A stretch of DNA of 64,000 nucleotides, from assembly GCA_034509425.1 (NCBI GenBank), contig JAVTVJ010000343.1, positions 1,328,501 to 1,392,500 of the forward strand. Reading direction: 5' to 3'. The position numbers and the translations under genes were made by a program. The stretch is from Eopsaltria australis. Taxonomy: Eukaryota; Chordata; Aves; Passeriformes; Petroicidae. Positions 51,013 through 61,387 of this stretch are shown here, in pieces (the stretch's first letter is position 1; every line of letters begins with the position of its first letter). A model generated the notes under the pieces. The model was not told where the DNA came from. It searched no databases and saw only the letters and a list, made by a program, of their open reading frames with translations.

Positions 51013-53063
51013 CATTTCCTCTCTTTTGGGACTAACTTGAATAAACTTATGTGAAGTGTATGTGGATGTGCCCTACATTTCTCAATTATCCCAAGTTCTT
51101 AATTATATTCAAGTGCCTTGCTATCGGAACTCAACATTTTTAAAGAAGTTTATCAGTAGGTAATTAATATATCTTTATCTGTAGGCAATTAATATTGCCT
51201 TAAGATATTCAAGAAGAAAAATGATTTTCAGCAACCAAGAGTGTTTTAAAATAATTTGCTTTTCCAGAAGATGGGTGTGACTCATTTTCTTAAAATAAGA
51301 CCTCTGAGAAGCTGTCAAGACCGCAGCTGAATATTTGTCTGTGAGACTCACTGGAATCCTACAAGGGAATTCAAAAATTTTTTCTCCTCTTGTGGAGAAA
51401 GGGAAGGGGGAATAGAACACCTCTACTCCTCTCTCATCCTTTTGTTTTTAAATTTTTTTTGTCTTTTCTCTTTCGTATTTCATTAATTTGGACAATTTCT
51501 AGTGAGGCTAATACTTTAAAAATACAATAGAAAGAATAATCCTTACAGAGAAATATTCTGTTTATTCTTTATATGTTTCCAGGATTGCTAGAGCCAGGAA
51601 AGGACATTATCATGACATATTCTTTGTTTCTAGCAAATTATGAGGAAGTAGCAAGGAAGAAAATAGCCTGCATCCTGATTAGCCTCTCTCAGTTAGTTCT
51701 GTTTTTTGTGTAGCCTTGATTCTAATTTCAGTTATATGAAGAAGTGTCAAGTGCAACACCATGAAACAAAAACTTAACTGGCGTAAAACTAGTCTAGATG
51801 GTTTCAAATCCCCATCATTTACTTTTTTTACAGGCTACTTTTATTAATACCCATCACAGAAAGTAGAGGGGAGTTAAGTGAACTGTTCTGATTTAATATT
51901 ACTGAAGAGGTAATATTTCATACTGTGTTGGATTTTAGAGTGCCAAGTGCTTTACGAATATATATGAATGAATGTAAAGATCTTACTCCAAGAGCTCACA
52001 ATATGAAAAGGCAGATGGAGAATAATGAAAAAAAACACAGAGAAAACTTATTTTGTCTAAAAGTAGTTTATTAGAATCCTTACATTCTGACAATTAGTAT
52101 CTAATTTTTTGTATTATTCAGAGCAATAGAAAACATGAGGGAACATTTCAAATCACTGTCTCTTTTGCTAACATCTCAGTTGTTCTCAGGAGCAGATTGT
52201 TTTCAGTCACTCTCCAGGTGACAAACAGTGTTTTCCATTCATCAATAGAGTTCACTTGAAGTCAGGCTGAAGCTAGATATTATCTTACTTAGCAAAGTCA
52301 GAACCAGCTAATTTCAGACCCTGGAATTAGGTAAAATGTAACAGTTGGACTTTATTTTTTCTTTAGTCTTTGCTATCTTACATTTGTCATCCACAATTGC
52401 TGCTATTTTTTTCCCTTATGAATTAAACTAGAACCCAATTAAAGCTTCTGAGTTAAAACATTTACTTATTTTACTTAAATGTATTACTTTGCCTTAATAC
52501 AATAACTAGTACAATGGCAACCACTAATACTGGACTGTTAAACCTCTTTGCTAGGTACAGGTATTAATTTTGATGAATATCCATGTGCTTCTTTTTTCAA
52601 AAAAGCATGAGCAGAGGTAAAGGATACTGATTCCCTTGAAATCACACTCCTCCTTCGAATGAGAAATGTAGGCTTTTGTTCAGCTCCTTTTGCCACAGTA
52701 GCCACAGAAGGATCCAGCAGTTTGTCTCTCACTTAGGTAGAAAGTCTTGCAGATCCCAGGCTGGCCCTTCATCTGGCCTCTGTTGACCTCTCATACTTGA
52801 ACTGGGGGCATAGTAAGCCCTGAAAACTGTAAAGGAAAGCAATTCCTGCTCTGCTGCAAAACCAAACTAACCAGCTAGACTTTTTTTTCTTATAGTATGG
52901 AAATTTCACTATTATTTAAGGTTTGTTGCTTTTTTAAAAAGTTTATTTTTCATGACAGACAACTAAATTTAGGCAGAATACCATTCTTTAAAACAAAACA
53001 AATGAAGAAAACCTCAAACTAACCCCTACTGTTTTTTTCCACTGTAAAATCTGGAAAGGCCTC
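51013..53063. other. Unassigned AT-rich sequence
   Basis: No gene recognised. A block near 51937-52000 ('gtgccaagtgctttacgaat' and 'ccaagagctcacaat') faintly recalls an ancient amniote repeat but is too short and eroded to assign. Confidence 0.45.
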
Positions 53064-53088
53064 ATACTTTAAAAAAATTTTAAAGTAT
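53064..53088. other. 11-bp perfect inverted repeat, 3-nt spacer
   Basis: Arms atactttaaaa and ttttaaagtat around AAA. AT-rich and possibly coincidental. Confidence 0.6.
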
Positions 53089-53917
53089 CTGACAGAAAAA
53101 GGCAATGGAACCAGAATTTTCCATAGTGCAACTCTGACACGAAGTTTTCTCCCCTTACACTAAATTACATATAGATTCAGTTGTGTTTCTATATTGTAAG
53201 TAATTTTTAACCTGTTTCTTCATCATATGGCCACAAATCTTGGCGCATTACCTGAAGATATACTGGAAGCTTCAAAAGGTTTGAAGAGATTTTGTTAAGA
53301 GATTACTTTTTTATCCATAATCTCTTTTACTCTTGTCTTATCCCTTGGTTGACCTCTGCAGTGAAACTACAGATGCAAAAAACCAGAAGAGCTCCTAGCA
53401 GGCCAGGTATATATTTTTAGCCCTATAATGTGCAGCACCTTACTGTATTGCTACAGCTTATTGCATGAAAGTAAACACCAATTATGTAATTTACTAAATA
53501 TTGAAAGTCACTGAGCAAAAATATTGATTTCCTCCCCAAAATTTTTCCAACTGTTTATCATTAAGGGAATGCCTCAGACCTGTGAGATATAAGCTCATGT
53601 CTTGCAAAAAAAACCAAAGAATAAGCATTATGACTATTAGTAGGTGAAATGGGAAAAAAAAAAGACATCTTTTTAAGGAAACTAAAATACATACAGGAAA
53701 GAGGAGTAAATTTTCCAACATTCAGTTCATTCTGCCTATCTTCATTTATTGTTATTTACAGAAGAATTTCTCTCTACATTAAATTTTTACTCTTACACTA
53801 AGTACAGTTTTAATATTTAACTTTTGCTTCCGGAGTGTCTGCAATCCAAGCTTCTCATTACCCATAAAATTTTAAATGATTTCCTATGACTCCAATCTGA
53901 AAATTCACAAAACATGT

Positions 53918-53940
53918 AAAAAAAAAAAAAAAAAAAAAAA
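53918..53940. repeat. Poly(A) tract, 23 nt
   Basis: Uninterrupted A23 followed abruptly by GGG. Confidence 0.95.
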
Positions 53941-55204
53941 GGGTATGTTTACACTGGTCAGCAATACTTTAGCTTTCTTCTGAGGAGAGACAAAAATATT
54001 TAGAAATAATTTACTACAATTTCATTCATTTTTGAATAAGTGGAAGATGCTGATTACTTTATAATTTGGTTAGAATTATGAAAATATGTGTACTTCTACA
54101 AAAACATATATGAAAATTCATACAAAGAACAATTACAATAGTATATAAAAATCAAACCTATTAAGACCAATTGTTATCTACTGACCTGTTTTCTGTGGGT
54201 TGACTTCAAGACGGGGCTTAGGTTTTTTATTTTGTTAAAAATTGACAAGTATTCTCCAGCAGGAGTACACTATGGGGCTCTTGGCAATGCAGTGAGATGA
54301 TTTCAACCCAATTTGCTGGAATTGTCATGGGATTGACACAAAACCAGGATTTATAGGATCAGAAAATGAAAACGGAACTGGAGACTTGGCAATATAGTGT
54401 TGTGCTAGGACACTCACTCCTGCATTTCAGGTCCTGGACACAGTTTTTACATACATGTGTGAAGATGTAAAATTCAGAGATAGTCCTTTACATGTAGGTC
54501 AGAATCCATGACAACCACTGTTAGGGAGTAATGAAATGGCAAGTCTTTCTGTTCTGCTCCTACTCTTCCCTCTTGCCCCTTCCATATCACATCTGCCCAG
54601 GCCACAGTCAGGCAACATTTGGACTGAAAATTCCTATAATGGACAAAGATGTCAAAATTCTTCACAAGTGTTGATTAAGATGCCTAAGTGTTTGTTTACA
54701 TCTAAATTTAATAATTAATTTATTTATTGATGGATGTTAATGTCTCTTGCCATTCATTTTGTCCTAACTACAACAAATTAACCTGGCAACTAAAATAAAC
54801 AAGAATGACTGTATGGGTAGTTAGATTAATAATATCTTAATTTCAGCAGACAACTCATCTGCTTTAAACAGGGTTTGTGGAAGAAGTAATTACATGTAAA
54901 GAATTTAAGTAATGTTTAGTTAGATGAGAATACCTAAAGTGCTGATATTTTCAATCTGTTCAAGGCTACTTTCCATTTCTCCTCCCTAGAGTGATGCTAT
55001 GACTCTGACTTTTAAGTATGGTCTTCAGTTATATGAGTATCAGCTCCTGGTGTCCTGGGAGTTAATATTCAGCTTGCAGACTTCCTGACCTTAGCTCATT
55101 TTAGAAAACTAAAGTTTTAGCATATTATAGCTGAAAACCGACTAAGTCAGTTTTCAGGGAATTTACAACCAAACTATATTTGTATCACATTATATTTGGA
55201 GGGC
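53941..55204. other. Unassigned sequence
   Basis: Nothing recognised beyond the possible transposon-like start noted with the 50815 entry. Confidence 0.5.
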
Positions 55205-56120
55205 AGCACCAGCACCTAACATTGTACCCCATGGGTCAAGAGTAGGTCCAGTTCTATTCAACAGCTTTATTAATGCTCTGAATGATGAGGCAGAGTCTAC
55301 ACTCACTAAGTTTGCAGATCACACCAGACTGGGAGGAGTGGATGACATGCCAAGCAGCTGTGCTCTCTTCCAGAGAGACCCTGGCAGAAGTGGCCTGATG
55401 GGGCTTCACTAATTTTAACAAAGAGAAGTGCAATGTCCTGCACATGGGGAGGAAAATCCAGGAACCAACAGAGGCTGGGTCCATTCTGCTAGAAAGTGGT
55501 TTTGCAGGGAAGGAGCTGGGGGTGCTGTTAGACACCAAGTTGACCATGAGCCAGCAATGTGCCGCTGCTGCATAAAGGGTGAGTAGAATCCTGACAAAAT
55601 ATTTTCAGCAGATCAAGAAAGGTGATCCTTTTTCTCTACTCAGCACTGGTTAAGCCACAGCTAGGGTGCTGGGTCCAGTTCAGGGCTTCCCATTACAAGA
55701 AAGACATGAAGATACTGAAACAAGACCAGCAAAGGGCCACTGAAATGATTAAGGGACTGAAGCTCCTCACATATCAGGAGAGGTTGAGAGGTTATAAATC
55801 CTGGTTCAGCCTGGAGAAGAGAAGGCTCAGAGGGTTCTCATTCATGCATGCAAATAACTGAAGGTAGGGTACAGAGAGCTTTCAGTGTTGCCCACTGACA
55901 GGATCAGAGGCATTGGGCACAACTTGAAAATAGTTTCCCTCTAAATATCAGGAAATGGATTTTATGGTGAGGATGACTCTGCAGAGGGGATATTCAAGGG
56001 ATATCTGGACAAAGTCTTGGGCAATTGGCTCTAGGTGGCCCTGATGAAACAGGAGATTGGACCAGACAACCTCCAGAAGTGCTTGACAACCTCAACCATT
56101 CTGTGATTCTGTGATTCTGA
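55205..56120 (+). mobile_element. Avian CR1 LINE, end of ORF2 plus 3' UTR
   Basis: A 5'-truncated avian CR1 of about 0.92 kb. Reverse transcriptase remnants: GPVLFNSFINALND (about 55245-55285), then TLTKFADHTRLGGVDD (from 55299). The catalytic FADD reads FADH here (Asp to His at 55320-55322). Next are 'KCNVLHMG', 'ELGVLLDTKLTMSQQC', 'LYSALVKPQLGCWVQFRASHYKKD' in three readable pieces, and 'SLEKRRLRGF' near 55815-55845, the conserved C-terminus of CR1 ORF2. The 3' UTR follows, ending in tandem 'attctgtg' units at 56096-56120. Several frameshifts and stops separate the pieces, so it encodes nothing functional. The 79-codon frame at 55622-55861 is its ORF2 tail, and the minus-strand frames at 55254-55597 are antisense shadows. 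Confidence 0.95.
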
Positions 56121-58780
56121 CATAGTTCCAAGACACTTAATTGAAAACTATAGAAAATATATTGAAACCTATAAAAGAGCAGATGAGGAGTGAAATGCTA
56201 CCAAACCTACCTAACCAGTAGGAAAGATTAAAGAGAGATTGGGTAATGAGACCTAATTTATTTCAGTTAAATAATTCAGCTAGGGTCAGAGGGAGCACGA
56301 CACCTCAGATACACTTTCAGAGGCTGAATACCTGAAGCTATCTCTATATCCTGAAGCTCAGATTTATGGCTTCACCGCATCCTTATCACTAAAATTTTCA
56401 CTCCACATAACTCAAAAACAGCACTTAAGAAACTGTTTGCATAGTCAACCCAAGATGCTTTCCTAGTGAGTTGCAGGAACATGAACATATTTTTTGTCAT
56501 TATGGGCTCACTGAAGAAACTTGATATCAAATCTCCCTTTTACTCATTTTCACTGAACTTGTCCTTGTCACTTTTTCAACTACTAACATGAGATTGCTTA
56601 AAGCAGAGGTTCTGTGTGAGGGCCCAGGGTCACATTCCGGGAGTATTCCCACCTTCAGGAGCTAGGATGCCTTGCAATGTGAATTGCAAACTTGTATACA
56701 GCAAAGAACTGCATGTTTCAGAAAGAATCGTAATTCTTAAATGGTGAATTTGCATAACAAAATTGTCCCGTATATACTTCAATCCCTGAATGGATTCAGC
56801 CACAAGTCACACACGGCAAAAATACGCTGAAGCAAACAAGACAATCATAACAAAATAAGCAAAGAAGATACATTGCAAATTTAGCACCTGTTGGAGTAAG
56901 TGTTGAGTAGGTAGAGAAAATCAGTAGATACTAAAAGAAAAGGCTATCACTTCATTATGCAAAAACCATAAATTTGCTGATATTTTGAATTCCCTTTGTG
57001 ATAGTCATAATTATTTTTCCTTTAGAGCTTTCATATGATCATATCATGCTCTCAGGACATTTTGTAGAAAGATAAACCATCGTGGACAGGACTGCAAAAC
57101 TGCATTCATTCCAACTTAGCATAGGACCATCTTGCAAGTTTCAAAGGAACTATAGCTGTAAAGAAAAGAAGTGAAGTTTTTGCAATAGAAGAAAATTAAT
57201 AAAAAAGCCCACAAACAGGCACTGTTTGAAAAATGAAAAATCACAAAGTATGTGAGTGAAGAGAAGCACTGTTCAAAATTACATATATACATGGATATTT
57301 TGAAATTACAAATATTTTGGTTTTGAGTTGGGGTGCTAAACATTTTTCAAAATGTCTTTCTAGCTTTTCAAAATAGAGATTTGCTTTTTTTCCTCACAGA
57401 AAAAGTAGATCTAAGTAATTTTTTTTCACCAGATTTTTCAGTCCTGTTTCCTGAAAACATTTGACTTTCAGTGAACAGATCATAAAAGACACACTTTGGA
57501 TTACTTTGCAGTTATGCTGGTTTATAGAAAGGCAGAAAACTTCTGGCTTCCATATACATAAGGTAAACTTTGATGACAAAGGGGAAAAAATGTTTCCCCA
57601 GAACAAGTCTTTCTTTGAAGTCATAACCACATATAGAAAGATGATGGGCTGTTTCTTGGGCCCTTATAGTAGTGGTAAGATGCAGAAGGAAGACAAGAAA
57701 TAGCTCTCAAAACTTTCTGACCAGAGACCTCCTCGTGGGGTAGTTAATTATAAGGAAAGAGTTTATTGTAGATCCTGTGTAAAGAGCTCTGTGTAGCAGG
57801 CAATTATGACTTGTTGGAATAAGAGCTGGCTGGAAAATGAACTGTTAACTGGCAATACATCAGGTTGAAGAAATACTGTAATTAGAAAAATTACAGAATG
57901 ACTAAGTGCTAGCCATGGTGACACTAGGATTTAATAATCCTTCTTGTGAAATACATGAAATGGAAAAGTCAAAAAATTTTTTCAGATCTTTGAGGCTTAA
58001 ATATCTTTCCCTGTAAAGTCATCCTACATCATTTCCCCTGTGGACTCTACCAACTCATATTATTTAAACTCTATGGAGGATTTTAAAACTGCTGTAATAA
58101 GAAAAGGCCTCATATGATTGTTTTAAATGTTATTGATAATCACATATGAAAATACTAATAGGTAACAACAATATATTGGTTTTGTTGTCATCTATCTTTA
58201 GCAGAGTTATGTGAGAAATTAATTCAGTGAAATCCCAAATGTGTTTTGGGTTTTTTTTTTTAATTATTATTATTAAATATATCTCGTTTCTTAAAAATAA
58301 AACAGGGAAAGGCATACAGCTATAACTAGTTCTACTTTCATTTGCTTATTTTTCTCACTTCAGGAAATTATGCCAACATTAACTAAATTCAAGGTATTTT
58401 ATAAATTAATATACTTTTTTAGGTGGATGTTCAGTGTGTGTTTTGGTGTTTACTTCAACCAGTGAGACGATTTTCTTGTTACATGAATTATCTCCCTCTT
58501 TCTAAAGTGTCTTATAAGTCCTTTCCTTACAGAAACATTCTTGCCAACCAAATTAGTTGGCTTTCACCTTGTGATTTTCTTAAATTGCTATTTGTTTTGT
58601 AGGGATTTGTACCCAAAATTATAATTTGTCTTTGGTTAACCAAAGCATATCCTCTCACGATGAAGTTTTTAAAGGGGTGAAATGTAAACAGTCAGATAAA
58701 AATGTAGTTTTTCTTTCCAAACTGTTGGAAAAATTATAGAGTTTTAATAAGGCACATTGTTTTCATGGATCTACTGAATG
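56121..58780. other. Unassigned intergenic sequence
   Basis: About 2.7 kb with no gene recognised. The segment 57725-57900 has a repeat-free, complex look that could be a conserved element, with weak support. Confidence 0.45.
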
Positions 58781-58839
58781 ATCCTATTGCATTTTATTGG
58801 AGGAATAATTTTTAATTTTTTTTGCTAATGCAATAGGAT
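58781..58839. other. 13-bp perfect inverted repeat (hairpin), 33-nt loop
   Basis: The left arm atcctattgcatt (58781-58793) is exactly complementary to aatgcaataggat (58827-58839). The arms do not extend further, so the stem is too short for a typical miRNA precursor (about 22 bp). It could be the terminal repeats of a tiny DNA element or chance. Confidence 0.7.
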
Positions 58840-60608
58840 AATTTTAATATAAATGATAATAGATATCTCTTCCCTTTTTTTTCTTTTTAAGATATTTCAT
58901 TTAGAAAAACAATGGTTTACATCATTTCTCCTATATTCCTCTTTATTTTGTTCATTAGCTGCATGTTTTCAACTTAGTTTGGGAGCTGCTTTTTTCATTC
59001 TCAGAAATTGCTGTCAATTTAATTTGACTTAATTATAGAAATATTCAAATATCTTCTCTTGCATGCATGAGTATTTTTTGTTTGGTGGTAGATTTAGTTC
59101 TAAAATATTTAACTGTATGTTATAACTCAAAAACAGCCAGTGTGAGTATCAGAAATTCTGTAGCTGTATCCCAAACTATACCCTAATTTCTAAATGGCAT
59201 TATAATGTTTAAGAAATAGAAGCGTTCCCTTGTTATTAGACCAATGGATTATGTTTCCAGTCAAATAAAACTATAACCAGTAGAATTGGCGGACATGAAT
59301 TTTCTCATGATCACTGACAAATGACAGCCCCTTTCACATGAAAGATCCTTGGAAATAAATTGCTAGTTCTGCCACAATTCTTCTGCTACACATCTGTGTT
59401 AAAATAATTTCTTGTTGGGATTTGCTTAAAATTTGGCTAAAACCTCAGAATTGCTACTGTGCAAAGGACTGGTAAGAATCACCAGCTCTGCTCCATTTGC
59501 TCTTGGAAAAATGAGATGCATAAATACAGGAGCTCTGATTACAGAACAACTCAGAGGAAGGATTCCCCTGCTGAGTCAACATCAGATGCTAATAGATAGC
59601 CTAGATTTTCATCCATGTCTGTTTTACTATTTGCCCTATGCTGCTCATTATTAGTTTTGAAATCTTGAATTTTTGCCTTGAAAATATAGATACATTTTAT
59701 ATCGTCACATTGATGGCATTTCCATATGTGTCCCATTAAAGTCGCATCCTTAATACAAACTAGTTTCTACCCTTCTCACCTTAAAAGCAACTTAAGGGTT
59801 CCATGGTTATTAGGCAAGTAGAGTTGGTCCTCAGGAGAAACTAAGAGCAAACCACTCATTTTCACCACTACAGTGGTCCCATGCACTCACAGTTTGAGGT
59901 AGTGGACAGGAGTACTTTGGATTGTCTCTCTGTCTTGGTCAGGGTTTCTTAACTGAGAGTGGTTGAAAATGACATGAGGGTAATTTTGAATAAGGAGACT
60001 GAGGGGAAAATGATGGTTAGTCAATCAGTTTGCATTTGAAAAACAAGGGAAGTGGTAGCCATAAAAATATTTTTTCTTCCAAGGAGAACACCATGATTCA
60101 TGAAAGCATAGCATGTCAGAATATCTCATTGCCGTTGTTATTAAGAAATAATGTCAGTGCATAGAATGGGAAAGGCAACTTCATAAAGTTACATTTTTAA
60201 GTATATTTCATCAGTTACTCAATGAGCTCACCCTAAATTCTTTTCACACAATGGAAGGAATTTTTACCTATTACCATTTCTTCACTCTAATACAATATTG
60301 GAGGACAAAGAAGATATGCAGAAATATTTAAAAGGGCCTATTCTCCTCCAAGACAGTTTGATGCTAAGGCAGCTATTTAGCAGGGCCATTTACCATAGCC
60401 TACTACTTACACATAATTTATTAATGTGTAAATCTTAAATTAAAAAGAATTGAAAACAGCTAATGAGTATGAGTATTCTGGCAAGGAAAGACATACAAAT
60501 TATAAAGCCTAATATGAGCAATGCAGAACTAAGTAAATCATTGTTGGTGTTCATTCTGGAAGTTATGCTTTTGCTCTTATTTCCAGTGGGTGAGGAAGTC
60601 ACTTTGAC
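58840..60608. other. Unassigned sequence
   Basis: Nothing recognised. Confidence 0.5.
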
Positions 60609-60724
60609 AGAAAAAAAAAAAGGAAAGAAAGAAAAAGGAAAAAAAACCCCAAACCAAACAAAAAAACAACAACAAAAAAAACCCCAACAAATAAAAAAAA
60701 ACCACAACTAAACAAAAAACCAAA
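60609..60724. repeat. Long A/C/G low-complexity tract, T-poor
   Basis: About 115 bases composed almost only of A with short C or G interruptions. The overlapping open frames (K/Q-rich on plus, F/V-rich on minus) follow from this bias. Confidence 0.9.
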
Positions 60725-61045
60725 ATAAAGCAAGCTTTTCTTTAAGGTTGTATCTTTGCATACTGAATATTATGTCTAAACTAGAACAAATGTATTTAAA
60801 TAATAACACTATCAAAATTGTAGCAAACTATTTTTACAGTCCCTCACTTTTAATTGCATCTACTTTTGATGTCTCTCTGTGACTCATTTTACTTCTTGAG
60901 ATGCTTCCTTTCAGTGCATCTCCTACCCAATCCTTTAATTTTCCTAACACTAATTCAAACCCATAAACATAGAAGCCAAATGAAGGTTCACCAAACCCCT
61001 TGTGCACTCAAGCTGCCAAGTTTTGCACAGCTCTACTTAAGACTC

Positions 61046-61387
61046 ACATATGTGATCACTCACTTTGAACAAGCTACAATCACAGCAACCAAGGAATTTG
61101 CACCAGTTTAGAACAAAGCCTGTTTCTTTCACTTGAGCCAAAGCTATTGGCAAAGAACACAAAGTACTGGATTGGCAACTCAGCATGGATTTAATCCAGA
61201 ATTCAATTTGAAGCTCCATTACCTACAAGCCTCAGCCTTCATACCAATTGAGGAAATGCCTCCTGCTTTTGATAACATAAAGGACCAATTCCCAGTGGAA
61301 ATACATAAAGTTGTGCAGTGGCTCAAGAGCAGCTATGCTAATGGAAGAGTCTTACAGTCTTTCATGAATGGAACAATTAGGAGTTGA
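61046..61387 (+). pseudogene. Mutator-like (MULE) transposase C-terminal region, decayed
   Basis: Plus-strand translation reads as the second half of a MULE-type transposase of the kind that often follows FLYWCH zinc fingers. In order: YVITHFEQATITA (about 61049-61087), equal to the family's 'vitDFE.a.inA' block; an in-frame stop TAG at 61109-61111; KACFFHLSQSYWQRTQ..GLA (61115-61171), the conserved C-x2-H and 'HFSQ.lwRkiQ..Gl' block; FNLKL..LQASAFIPIEEM (61205-61249), the 'l.aLAFvPvedV' block; PAFDNIKDQFP; and VVQWLKSSYANGRV, the 'v.dyFe..YirGr' block (61310-61351). The frame stops at 61385. A possible SPPSF remnant follows near 61399-61415. The second catalytic acidic residue (D of DFE) is His, and the first Asp and final Glu regions were not found. 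The frame otherwise stays open, so decay is moderate. No terminal inverted repeats were identified. It could alternatively be a relic of a domesticated transposase gene. Confidence 0.75.

Noticed and set aside
51937..52000. Ancient amniote repeat resembling 'caagtgctttac...gagctcacaat'
   Set aside because: Only two short blocks match a half-remembered pattern; not enough to call.
58781..58839. miRNA precursor
   Set aside because: Only 13 bp of pairing with a 33-nt AT-rich loop; a precursor needs a longer stem.
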